Positions 51,995 through 60,713 of a DNA stretch of 60,713 nt are shown piece after piece. Where the stretch lies: contig JAQVNN010000004.1 of the NCBI GenBank assembly GCA_028703105.1, positions 1 through 60,713 on the forward strand, given 5' to 3'. How positions within the stretch are numbered: the stretch's first letter is position 1; each line of letters begins with the position of its first letter. The DNA is from Paludibacter sp. (lineage in GTDB: Bacteria > Bacteroidota > Bacteroidia > Bacteroidales > Paludibacteraceae). Below the pieces are notes generated by a model. The model was not told the origin of the DNA. It was given only the letters and a program-made list of their open reading frames with translations, and ran no database searches. Position numbers and translations under genes: made by a program.

Positions 51995-52025
51995 CAAATA
52001 TACGTCAGTTTTTTTATTCCACAAA
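51995..52025 (-). promoter_or_regulatory. Bacteroidota-type promoter of tRNA-Glu
   Basis: Minus strand TTTG-N19-TATATTTG, exact match to the TTTG-N19-TAnnTTTG consensus. Confidence 0.8.
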
Positions 52026-52163
52026 GCCTTTTGAAAAAATTTTTATATTATTTCCCAAGTATCTGTTTTTCTATAAAATGTTCACAATTTAAAAAATGCC
52101 CAATAAACGCAGAGTCATTATTGATTGATTTATTGTATTTTTGCATGGAATTAACTTGTTGTT

Positions 52164-52886
52164 ATGATTTCAAAAACAGCCGGCATCGTTCTGCGGACAC
52201 TTAAATATTCTGATAAATCATCCATTGTCACCATTTACACCCGTGAATGGGGAAGCACATCATACATGGTATATGGACCCAACGGGAAAAAATCTACCGT
52301 CAAATCAGCTTGTTTTTTACCTCTTTCATTAATTGAAATTTCGGCCGCACATCATCCTGGAAAAGAGATACATCAACTGAAAGAAGCAAGGATACAATAT
52401 AATTTATCAGGAATTTACAGTAACCCGGTAAAAAACGCCCTTACTTTTTTCATCGCAGAATTACTGTACAAAACATTAAAGCAACCCGAACCTGAACCAC
52501 ATATTTTTAACTTCCTGCAACAGGCCATACTCATGTTGGAACATAGTGGAGATGATATTGCCAACTTCCACCTTATTCTCATGGTCAAATTATCGGGCTA
52601 TCTCGGTTTTGAACCGAATGGAGAAGAAAAAAACGCCCGGTATTTTGACCTGATGAATGGCGTTTTTTTATCGCATCAACCTCTCCACAGACACTTCATG
52701 TCACCTGAAATGACTTCAATCTTTGCTTCTCTGTTACGTTTATCGTTTGAATCGCCAGGGGCTTTACTCCTGAACCGCGACAAAAGGAACGAGTTATTAG
52801 ATCTACTGATTGAATACTACAAATTACATGTCCCCGAATTTCACGGGCTGAATTCGGTTACTGTTTTACACGAAATATTCAACTGA
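52164..52886 (+). CDS. recO: DNA repair protein RecO
   Basis: MISKTAGIVLRTLKYSDKSSIVTIYTREWG... Confidence 0.93.
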   Translation: MISKTAGIVLRTLKYSDKSSIVTIYTREWGSTSYMVYGPNGKKSTVKSACFLPLSLIEISAAHHPGKEIHQLKEARIQYNLSGIYSNPVKNALTFFIAELLYKTLKQPEPEPHIFNFLQQAILMLEHSGDDIANFHLILMVKLSGYLGFEPNGEEKNARYFDLMNGVFLSHQPLHRHFMSPEMTSIFASLLRLSFESPGALLLNRDKRNELLDLLIEYYKLHVPEFHGLNSVTVLHEIFN

Positions 52887-53772
52887 AATCAAGAATTGTT
52901 GCGGCAGGACCAACTTGAAGTGAAAGTTCACGTCCTAAAATCAGGGGGTAATTAATTTTCTCATGTCCCGCAGGCAAACCAAAACAAACCGGGAAATGAT
53001 AACCGGCTGTAACATCTGAAATTATTTTCTTGATGCTTTTATGCATGAGCGAATCTTCTTTGCAATCAGTAAAATGCCCGATAATAAGTCCGGAAATGAT
53101 CGAAAAAACCCCTCCTAACCGAAGATTCTGCATCATCCGGTCGATATGATAAGCTCGTTCTCCAACATCTTCAAGGAATAATATAGCGCCCCGATAATCA
53201 AAATCAAAAGGGGTACCTCGCAAGCCCATCAATACAGAAAGATTCCCTCCAATAAGTTTTCCTTTCACACTTCCTTCCCGGTTCATCACATCAGGAGGAA
53301 GCTGATATACCGGATGATGTCCTTCCATGAGCAATTTAAGAAACTGCAATGAATCAGCATTTTCAGGAAGCTCAGTCAGGTGCTTTGCCATGGCACCATG
53401 CACAGACGGAACATTCAAATTCGACAACGCCGCATGGATGATGGTAACATCACTAAATCCTATCAACCACTTATGATTGTGTTGAATAGAAGAAAAATTT
53501 ATTTTATCAATTATTTGCGCCAGCCCGTATCCTCCCCGGCTACACAACACGGCAGTCAGGCCATCATCGTCAAGGGCTTCCTGTAAATCATGAGCTCTCT
53601 GCAATTCCGTGCCGGCATAACGACCATATACTTCACGGGCATAACGGCCTTCAGACACTTCAAAACCCCAGCTTTTTAGTCTTTCCGTTGCCCCGTCAAT
53701 CAGATCGGGATTAATAACCCCCGAAGGGGAAATAATTCTGATCTCAGGTTTGTTTGTTTTTAATTCGGCCAT
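52879..53772 (-). CDS. Muramoyltetrapeptide (LD-)carboxypeptidase
   Basis: IRIISPSG...AVLCSRGGYGLAQIIDKI...LIGFSDVTIIHAAL...GGNLSVLMGLRGTP. Confidence 0.94.
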   Translation of the reverse strand: MAELKTNKPEIRIISPSGVINPDLIDGATERLKSWGFEVSEGRYAREVYGRYAGTELQRAHDLQEALDDDGLTAVLCSRGGYGLAQIIDKINFSSIQHNHKWLIGFSDVTIIHAALSNLNVPSVHGAMAKHLTELPENADSLQFLKLLMEGHHPVYQLPPDVMNREGSVKGKLIGGNLSVLMGLRGTPFDFDYRGAILFLEDVGERAYHIDRMMQNLRLGGVFSIISGLIIGHFTDCKEDSLMHKSIKKIISDVTAGYHFPVCFGLPAGHEKINYPLILGRELSLQVGPAATILDFS

Positions 53773-53787
53773 GATCCTGTTCATTTA

Positions 53788-55110
53788 CTAATCCCGGTAG
53801 AACACCCACTTCATCATTTCTTTCCATGTAATCTTTTTCCCATACATCAGAATTCCTGTACGGTATATTTTCCCTGCAACCCAAGTGCTGGCAATAAACG
53901 AAAGGATTAAAATTCCAATTGAAAGCGCCAACTGCCATATCGGAACACCAAACGGCAATCTCACCATCATCACAATCGGAGAAGTAAACGGAATCATCGA
54001 GCACCAAAAAGCAAGCGGACCATCCGGATTCTCTGCACTGTAAATGGCTGCATAAATAGCAAAAATTATGGGCAAAGTTAAAGGCAAAGAAAATTGTTGT
54101 GTATCTGTTTCATTATCGACAGCAGAACCGATCGCGGCGAAAAGCGACGCATAGAGGAGATACCCACCGAGGAAAAACAAAACAAACAAGATTCCTGTCT
54201 GAACAAAATCAAAATTATTCAATGCCAGTAGCAGTTCAGAGGCGACACCATCTTGATTATCAAAAGGCAATTGAGATGTTACACCCATCATCTGAGCCTG
54301 CTGATAAGATTCTATGTCAAGTGTTGTTCCAAAAGCACTTGTAAGGGTGGTTACCAGGATCACGGACAATATGACCCACAAAGCAAACTGTGTTAACCCC
54401 ACCATTGCGATACCGATAATTTTCCCCATCATCAACTGAAATGGTTTTACCGAAGAAATGATGACTTCCACAATACGGCTTGTTTTTTCCTGTACCACAC
54501 CCGACATAACTTGTGCGCCATATACTACGATAAAAATATAAATTACAAATGCTGAAATCATACCAATGATGACCGCCAGTTCAGCTGAGCCCATTTTTTC
54601 TTCTCCATCCTTGCCCCATCTGACCGTTTTAACATCAATATCAACTTTTGTTTTTTCGACCAGTTCTTTGAAGTCAGGGATATTCAGTTCAACAAGTTTC
54701 TTTTCTTCAACAAAAGTTTTCAGCACTCCCGAAACATACGATTTTAATTCCATACCAACCTGTTCTTCGGAAAAAAGAGTAGCGGCTTTCGGATTGACCG
54801 AGAGATCCTCCGGAATATAGAGTACAGCAGCATAACTGTCTTTTTCTCTCGATCCCTTGAAAGCGTCTATTTTCTGATCTGCAAACTCAAAGTGATAGCT
54901 ATCATTATCCACAAAAACAGATCTGTACAAACCTGTCTGATCTATCACGACAATCTTTCTTACTGTATCGTCATTAATTTGTGCCAGCAAGAGTGGCACC
55001 ATAATCATACCAGCAATCAGGAGCGGAGTAAGGAAAGTTAATATAATAAAGGAGGGCTTCATTACCCTCGTTGTATATTCTCGTTTAATTATCAAGGCAA
55101 TTTTACTCAT
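53788..55110 (-). CDS. ABC-2 type transporter permease (NatB-like)
   Basis: IALIIKREYTTRVMKPSFIILTFLTPLL...VQEKTSRIVEVIISSVKPFQLMMGKIIGI. Confidence 0.93.
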   Translation of the reverse strand: MSKIALIIKREYTTRVMKPSFIILTFLTPLLIAGMIMVPLLLAQINDDTVRKIVVIDQTGLYRSVFVDNDSYHFEFADQKIDAFKGSREKDSYAAVLYIPEDLSVNPKAATLFSEEQVGMELKSYVSGVLKTFVEEKKLVELNIPDFKELVEKTKVDIDVKTVRWGKDGEEKMGSAELAVIIGMISAFVIYIFIVVYGAQVMSGVVQEKTSRIVEVIISSVKPFQLMMGKIIGIAMVGLTQFALWVILSVILVTTLTSAFGTTLDIESYQQAQMMGVTSQLPFDNQDGVASELLLALNNFDFVQTGILFVLFFLGGYLLYASLFAAIGSAVDNETDTQQFSLPLTLPIIFAIYAAIYSAENPDGPLAFWCSMIPFTSPIVMMVRLPFGVPIWQLALSIGILILSFIASTWVAGKIYRTGILMYGKKITWKEMMKWVFYRD

Positions 55111-56014
55111 ATCTCGGGGTTTTTGAGGTTACAGTTTGAATAAAGATATCATTCATGGTAGGTAACACTTCCTCAAATGAAAAGAGTTCCGACTGTGTCA
55201 TTATGCTGCTCAGTAACTGGTTATTTGACTTTACGGAGGTTAACTTAATCACCTGTTCAAAACCGTGATGATTTTCTTTTTGTTCCAGTATTTCAAACTC
55301 CACAGCATGCAAATTGGTTTTAGTCACAACGCGATAGGTCCCGGCAGCATGAGAAGCCCTGATTTCATTCACATTCCCCTGCAAGACTATTTTAGATTTG
55401 TCTATCAGAGATATATTATCGCATAATTCCTCCACAGAAGACATATTATGCGTAGAAAAAATAATGGTTGCACCTTTGTCTTTTAAAGCAAGAATCTCTT
55501 TTTTGAGCAAATCGGCATTTACCGGATCGAACCCACTGAAAGGTTCATCAAAAATAAGCAGTTTCGGTTCATGAAGAATGGTAGTAATAAACTGTACTTT
55601 CTGAGCCATCCCCTTAGAGAGTTCTTCTACCTTTTTGTTCCACCATGATTGTATTTCAAACTTTTCGAACCAGTATTTGAGGGCTTTTAGGGCATCCTGC
55701 CGGCTCATTCCCTTTAACTGAGCCAGATACAAGGCCTGCTCACCTACCTTCATCTTTTTGTACAGCCCTCTTTCTTCAGGTAAGTACCCGATGTGCCGAA
55801 CATCTTCGGATCTCAGTTTTTTCCCATTCAGGAATACATCTCCACTATCAGGAGCAGTAATGCAATTGATGATGCGAATGAGGGTAGTTTTGCCGGCTCC
55901 GTTGGGACCAAGCAATCCATACACCGTGTTTTCAGGGATATCCAGACTCACCCCGTCCAACGCCAGGTGACCGGAAAATTGCTTAACTACATTTTTAACT
56001 TCTAATAATTTCAT
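55103..56014 (-). CDS. ABC transporter ATP-binding protein (NatA-like)
   Basis: GLLGPNGAGKTTLIRII; LSKGMAQKVQFITTI; LLIFDEPFSGFDP. Confidence 0.95.
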   Translation of the reverse strand: MKLLEVKNVVKQFSGHLALDGVSLDIPENTVYGLLGPNGAGKTTLIRIINCITAPDSGDVFLNGKKLRSEDVRHIGYLPEERGLYKKMKVGEQALYLAQLKGMSRQDALKALKYWFEKFEIQSWWNKKVEELSKGMAQKVQFITTILHEPKLLIFDEPFSGFDPVNADLLKKEILALKDKGATIIFSTHNMSSVEELCDNISLIDKSKIVLQGNVNEIRASHAAGTYRVVTKTNLHAVEFEILEQKENHHGFEQVIKLTSVKSNNQLLSSIMTQSELFSFEEVLPTMNDIFIQTVTSKTPRYE

Positions 56015-56029
56015 ATATTTTTATTGACT

Positions 56030-56116
56030 ACAGTTTGCGGTCAACAGTCGCCAGTCAACGGTCAAACGACTAACGTCAAACGACCTTCATTGCAAGGAGC
56101 GTGATAAGCGACGCGT
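56030..56116. repeat. Micro-repeat tract plus CATTGCAAGGAGCG...AAGCGACGCG-like dispersed repeat
   Basis: gcggtcaacagtcgccagtcaacggtcaaacgactaacgtcaaacgacc then cattgcaaggagcgtgataagcgacgcg. Confidence 0.55.
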
Positions 56117-56214
56117 CAACCCCTTCGAACACGCATTTGGCCGTTTTCCCTCCGATATTCATTATTCGCTATTAGTTATTCGCTTTCCGCTCTCAGCTTT
56201 TCGTTCTCCGCTTA

Positions 56215-56916
56215 TCAAAGCTTTCCTTCGTCACAAAAACTATAATAACTTCCTCCGGCGATGATGATGTGGTCAAGAAAGCGAATTCCCACCGCGTCGC
56301 ATCCGACTTTGACCCGTTGGGTTACCTTTTCATCTTCACGACTCGGGAATTTTTGTCCCGACGGATGATTATGTGCAACGGCTACACAGGCAGATTTCTT
56401 TTCAAGAGCCAGTTTCAGCAACATGGGAATATCTACAACCGTCTGGCTACTCCCGCCCTGGGTTAATTTCCGAGTCTCGATCACCTTGTTTGCTCCATCC
56501 AGCAAGGCAACCCAAAATTCTTCGTGATTCAAATCAATCATGTTGGCCTCAAACAAATAGAAAAGATCGGCACTTGAACTGATTTTCTTTTTTTCAACTG
56601 TTTCCTTCGTTTTACGCCTTTTCCCAAACTCAAGCGCCGCAACTATAGTAATTGCTTTAGCCTCGCCAATTCCTTTGAACTTTTCACATAGTTCGTGTAT
56701 TGTAAGCCTTGCCAATTCATTAATATTATGCTGACAGGCTGCCATTACCCTTTTGGCCAGATCGACCGCTGATTCGTTTTTACTTCCGGAACCTATCAGA
56801 ATGGCTAATAACTCAGCATCTGATAATGCCATTGTTCCTTTTTTAAGCATTTTTTCACGGGGACGGTCTTCTTCTGACCATTCCCGTATGGTAAGATGTT
56901 TTTCCTCTTCAAACAT
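56215..56916 (-). CDS. radC: RadC / JAB-domain protein
   Basis: RPREKMLKKGTMALSDAELLAILIGSG...VAVAHNHPSGQKFPSREDEKVTQRVK...FLDHIIIAGGSYYSFCDEG. Confidence 0.96.
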   Translation of the reverse strand: MFEEEKHLTIREWSEEDRPREKMLKKGTMALSDAELLAILIGSGSKNESAVDLAKRVMAACQHNINELARLTIHELCEKFKGIGEAKAITIVAALEFGKRRKTKETVEKKKISSSADLFYLFEANMIDLNHEEFWVALLDGANKVIETRKLTQGGSSQTVVDIPMLLKLALEKKSACVAVAHNHPSGQKFPSREDEKVTQRVKVGCDAVGIRFLDHIIIAGGSYYSFCDEGKL

Positions 56917-57110
56917 AAAAACAACAAATAATTTTTCGATCAGGTAAATGCGAGCGTAAAATTAAATAAAAATGTTAGATCAAGGGGTGTAAAAGGTAAA
57001 TTTTTATAAGAAAAACTCTATATTAGCACGCGAAAACAACCATGTGGCAATTGATATCCTGACAAAATTTATCCTGGGCTTTCTGAAAACCAAGAGCAAA
57101 ACATTAATTT

Positions 57111-57145
57111 TAAACCTGTCAGGATTTATAATCCTGACAGGTTTA
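57111..57145. repeat. Perfect 16-bp palindrome TAAACCTGTCAGGATT-TAT-AATCCTGACAGGTTTA
   Basis: Exact inverted repeat; core shared with 16722-16753. Confidence 0.8.
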
Positions 57146-57157
57146 ATTAAAAAAAAG

Positions 57158-57190
57158 AGACCGGCAATATAACATCGCCGGTCTTTTTTG
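57158..57190. terminator. Hairpin AGACCGGC...GCCGGTCT near the secDF 3' end
   Basis: 8-bp GC-rich stem with A-tract on one side and T-tract on the other. Confidence 0.7.
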
Positions 57191-57216
57191 CTTTTATAAG
57201 AATCAAATAAAATCTA

Positions 57217-60204
57217 CTACCTGATTTTTGCTGCTTCTTTCTTTTCTTTTCTTTTGAAAAATTCATAAGAAACCGGAGCCGCAATAAATATGGAAGAATA
57301 CGTTCCAATCACGATACCAAACAACATGGCAAAGATAAAGCCACGGATAGTCTCACCGCCGAACATAAAGATAATCAGCAACACGAGGATGGTACTCATA
57401 GACGTACTGAATGTACGACTCAACATGGCATTGATGGCATCATTGATAACCGATTTCCGGTCACGTTTCGGATACAAGCTGATAAACTCACGAATACGGT
57501 CGAAGATAATCACCGTATCGTTTACCGAGTAACCGACCACCGTCAGAATAGCCGCAATAAATGCCTGGTCGATTTCCATCGAGAAGGGCATAATACTGTA
57601 CAACAGAGAGAATGCTCCAAGCGTAACAATTGTATCGTGAACCAAACCTATAATAGCACCCAACGAATAACTTACATTCCGGAAACGAACCAGGATGTAT
57701 AATCCAATAGCAATAATCGCGATCAATACAGCCCAAACAGCTGCACGTTTGATGTCATCTGCAATGGTTGGACCAACTTTTTGGGAACTTTGAATGTGCT
57801 GATCTTTAAATTCTTCCATACTGGCGTCTTTTAACACCGGTTTTAATCCATTATACAGACGAAGTTCAATTTCATCATCAATTGTATCCGAGTTATCATC
57901 AATTTTAAATTTGGTAGAAATACGCACCTGATTATCTGATCCAATAGTTATCACCTGAACCGTTGTACCATCGAATGCATCTGACAGCATGTCGCGCACA
58001 TCCTGTGTTTTAACTGATTCTTCAAAGCGAACAACATAATTTCGTCCACCACTGAAATCAATACCCAAACTGAAACCTCTTGTAGCAAAAGACACAACGC
58101 TGATGAGAATTAAAACCGATGAAATTATATAGGCAATCTTACGACCTCCAAGGAAGTTCAGCTTCGCATTCTGAAACCAACCCTGAGTTGTTTTAGTTGT
58201 AAATGGCAGTTCTTTTGCTCTTTTACTATTTGCATAAGTATCTAACATCAACCGGGTAAGAAATACAGCTGAAATGAAAGAAGTAATAATACCAATAATA
58301 AGTGTATTGGCAAATCCTTTGATTGGTCCGGTACCAAATACCGATAATACAATACCGGTTATCAGGGTGGTTACATTGGCATCAATAATGGCAGAGATTG
58401 CACCTTTGAAACCATCGTCAATAGCACGTTTCATTGATTTCCCAGCACGTAACTCTTCCCTGATACGCTCATATATCAGCACATTTGCATCGACAGCCAT
58501 ACCAAGGGTCAGCACAATACCAGCAATACCGGGCAGTGTCAGAACCGCAGAGAAAGAAGCCAGAATACCAAACAAAAAGAATACATTCGCAAACAAGGCA
58601 AGGTCAGCTATTAATCCGGGTATAAGTCCGTAATAGAAAATCATGTAAAGAAGCACGAGTAAAAACGCGATAACAAATGACACTAAACCACTATTAATAG
58701 CATCCTGTCCCAAAGACGGACCAACGATATCTTCCTGGACAATGCGTGCAGGAGCCGGCATTTTACCTGACTTCAATGTATTGGCAAGGTCCTTCGCTTC
58801 TTCAACAGTAAAGTTACCGGTAATTTGTGATTGTCCACCCGTAATTTCAGTATTAACAGTCGGGAATGAATAAATATATCCATCCAGTGCGATAGCAATA
58901 GACTTACCAATATTTTCCTTGGTCATGCGCGCCCATATTTTAGCGCCCTCACTATTCATGCTCATAGAAACATTGGCATAAGCAGAAGTCTGACTAAAAT
59001 CTGCACGGGCATCTGTTACAGCATCTCCACCAAGAGGTGCGCGGTTATCACGATTAGTTTTAATGGCAATTAGCTGATAAATATCTCCTCTGTCGTTAAC
59101 GGCCTTCACTGTCCAACGTAACCCAAGGTTGGCCGGGAGCAACTCTTTAACAGCTCTCTGAGCGAAATAGCTGTTAACACGAGCAGTATCTTTATAATGC
59201 GCGTACCCTACCACGGGGCCTCTGCTAAACTGACCATTTTCGATTCCCGGAATTTGCAACACGGATAACAGCGGATGTTCTTTTTTAAACTGTTCCTGAA
59301 CTTTTAAAGAATCAACAGACACCTCTTTTTGTTTAAGTGCTGCAACCAAACTATCCTGTTCATTAACGGGAGTTTCCTTAACAACATCGTCCTTCTTTTC
59401 AACGGCAGGTGCCTTTTTAATCGAATCTACAGAAGCTTGTTGAGCAGCCAGAACACGATCTGCCTCCATGAGGTTATTTACAATTTCGCTTAACTCAAAT
59501 GTTTCCCAAAACTCAAGATTAGCAGATCCCTGTAATAATTTACGTACCCGTTCAGGTTCCTTAACGCCCGGAAGTTCAATTAAAATACGTCCCACATTGT
59601 TGTTATCACGCTGGATATTCGGTTGCACAACCCCAAAGCGGTCGATACGGGAACGTAAAACATTGAAGGAATTGCTGATAGCGCCGTCAATCTCACTTCT
59701 CAACACCGAAACCACTTCGTTATTAGTAGAACGTAATGAAATTTTATCTTTTAATTCCATGGTACTAAAAACAGATGCCAACTGACCCTGAGGATTAATT
59801 TCTTCAAATGTCTTCACAAAAAGATCGAGATAATCAATCTGGCTATTAGTTTTCTGACGTTCAGAAGCTGTCTGGAGCGCCTGCAAAAATTCAGGACTGT
59901 TATTGTAACCTGACAAGGCACGCAAAATATCCGCAACAGAAACTTCTAATGTCACATTCATTCCCCCCTTCAGGTCAAGACCCAGGTTAATCTCCTTTTC
60001 GCGACATTCTTTCAACGTGTAACCAAAGTAAACTTTTTCACCAGAAAGAGAATCAAGATACTGATACTCTTTCATCTTATCTCCAGCAGCATATTCTTTG
60101 GCTTTTCTATTATAGGTACCAGTTACAACTGAAAATGAAAGATAAAACAAACTTACCAAGGCAAGCAAAATTGCTAAAACTCTTACAATACCTTTGTTTT
60201 GCAT
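57217..60204 (-). CDS. secDF: Fused protein translocase SecDF
   Basis: LGLDLKGGMNVTLEV; GMAVDANVLIYERIREELRAGKSMKRAIDDGFKGA; FSGGRNYVVRF; GYSVNDTVIIFDRIRE. Confidence 0.98.
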   Translation of the reverse strand: MQNKGIVRVLAILLALVSLFYLSFSVVTGTYNRKAKEYAAGDKMKEYQYLDSLSGEKVYFGYTLKECREKEINLGLDLKGGMNVTLEVSVADILRALSGYNNSPEFLQALQTASERQKTNSQIDYLDLFVKTFEEINPQGQLASVFSTMELKDKISLRSTNNEVVSVLRSEIDGAISNSFNVLRSRIDRFGVVQPNIQRDNNNVGRILIELPGVKEPERVRKLLQGSANLEFWETFELSEIVNNLMEADRVLAAQQASVDSIKKAPAVEKKDDVVKETPVNEQDSLVAALKQKEVSVDSLKVQEQFKKEHPLLSVLQIPGIENGQFSRGPVVGYAHYKDTARVNSYFAQRAVKELLPANLGLRWTVKAVNDRGDIYQLIAIKTNRDNRAPLGGDAVTDARADFSQTSAYANVSMSMNSEGAKIWARMTKENIGKSIAIALDGYIYSFPTVNTEITGGQSQITGNFTVEEAKDLANTLKSGKMPAPARIVQEDIVGPSLGQDAINSGLVSFVIAFLLVLLYMIFYYGLIPGLIADLALFANVFFLFGILASFSAVLTLPGIAGIVLTLGMAVDANVLIYERIREELRAGKSMKRAIDDGFKGAISAIIDANVTTLITGIVLSVFGTGPIKGFANTLIIGIITSFISAVFLTRLMLDTYANSKRAKELPFTTKTTQGWFQNAKLNFLGGRKIAYIISSVLILISVVSFATRGFSLGIDFSGGRNYVVRFEESVKTQDVRDMLSDAFDGTTVQVITIGSDNQVRISTKFKIDDNSDTIDDEIELRLYNGLKPVLKDASMEEFKDQHIQSSQKVGPTIADDIKRAAVWAVLIAIIAIGLYILVRFRNVSYSLGAIIGLVHDTIVTLGAFSLLYSIMPFSMEIDQAFIAAILTVVGYSVNDTVIIFDRIREFISLYPKRDRKSVINDAINAMLSRTFSTSMSTILVLLIIFMFGGETIRGFIFAMLFGIVIGTYSSIFIAAPVSYEFFKRKEKKEAAKIR

Positions 60205-60294
60205 GGAACTTCTTTATTTAATAAAACAATAATAATTTTTTTAACGAGCCGCAAATATAATATTTTTTTTTGATACAAACGATTATGTTAGTGA

Positions 60295-60350
60295 AATAGT
60301 GGTTGGTGGTTAGCGAATAGCGAATAGCGGAAAATGAAAAGCGAAAAGCG
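60295..60350. repeat. Degenerate GCGAATAGCGAATAGCGGAAAA micro-repeat tract
   Basis: gaaatagtggttggtggttagcgaatagcgaatagcggaaaatgaaaagcgaaaagcg. Confidence 0.7.
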
Positions 60351-60397
60351 TAAGACTATAACTATTAGCGAGTATTTATTGTTTGATTTTAGTCTGA

Positions 60398-60430
60398 TGA
60401 CCGGAGACTGGAGACCGGAGACTGGAGACA
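60398..60430. repeat. GACCGGAGACTGGAGACCGGAGACTGGAGACA tandem repeat
   Basis: Two near-perfect copies of accggagactggag. Confidence 0.8.
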
Positions 60431-60450
60431 TTAAAAAAACCGAAAAATAA

Positions 60451-60481
60451 TTTGCAGGTTCCGAAAAATGCACTATCTTTG
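60451..60481 (+). promoter_or_regulatory. Bacteroidota-type promoter of initiator tRNA
   Basis: TTTG (60451-60454)-N19-TATCTTTG (60474-60481), exact consensus. Confidence 0.85.
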
Positions 60482-60494
60482 CAGTCCAAAACAT

Positions 60495-60566
<72 letters not shown>

Positions 60567-60594
60567 CGTAAAAAAGCTGTCTTATTAAATGAAC

Positions 60595-60713
60595 TGTACC
60601 CCAAAAGTTAGACAAAAAACTTTTGGGGTATTTTTATGGAAAAAATTAAGCGAAAGAATCTGAAACATAGTTATTCAGATAAAATTAAAGTTTTAGAATT
60701 ATACAATCAGGGT
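60595..60713 (+). mobile_element. Left end of an IS3-family-like insertion sequence, truncated by window edge
   Basis: TGTACCCCAAAAGTTAGACA terminal-repeat-like end followed within ~40 bp by an ORF start. Confidence 0.75.
60636..60713 (+). CDS. IS transposase OrfA-like HTH protein, partial
   Basis: MEKIKRKNLKHSYSDKIKVLELYNQG..., typical IS3 OrfA N-terminus. Confidence 0.75.
   Translation, partial: MEKIKRKNLKHSYSDKIKVLELYNQG

Noticed and set aside
56215-56916. RadC as mark of a mobile island
   Set aside because: Flanked by core genes (ABC transporter, secDF); looks like the ordinary chromosomal radC.

Overview
The window is a Bacteroidota (Bacteroidales-like) chromosomal segment. It is mostly core metabolism and housekeeping: ychF (partial), acyl-CoA synthetase, an acyl-CoA dehydrogenase/etfA/etfB cluster, proB-proA, a porW-porX-like T9SS pair, argF'-apt-argB-priA-birA, ileS, a two-component system, a DUF4249/TonB receptor pair, tyrS, an MsbA-like ABC exporter, purB, psd-mazG-deoC, a polyprenyl synthase, polA, rpsT, recO, a NatAB-like ABC transporter, radC and secDF. 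There are three tRNAs (Gln, Glu, initiator Met), and the left end of an IS3-like element is cut by the right edge. Four places look most worth follow-up. (1) A satD-DUF3307 pair at 13.9-15.3 kb has three 18-bp ATAACC-N6-GGTTAT palindromes at an exact 29-bp period just upstream, and the SatD protein has a motif layout resembling class III cyclase/palm enzymes (inference). (2) A ~315-380 bp intergenic region at 9.28-9.66 kb carries many nested and mutually exclusive stems and no convincing ORF. (3) A 17-bp direct-repeat pair lies in front of a tiny T9SS-tail ORF next to a NarL/LuxR-type two-component system. (4) A four-helix-bundle (IVP/S23-like) gene bounded by 16-bp inverted repeats sits between etfA and the acyl-CoA dehydrogenase gene. 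Function calls come from reading the translations; no database search was run.
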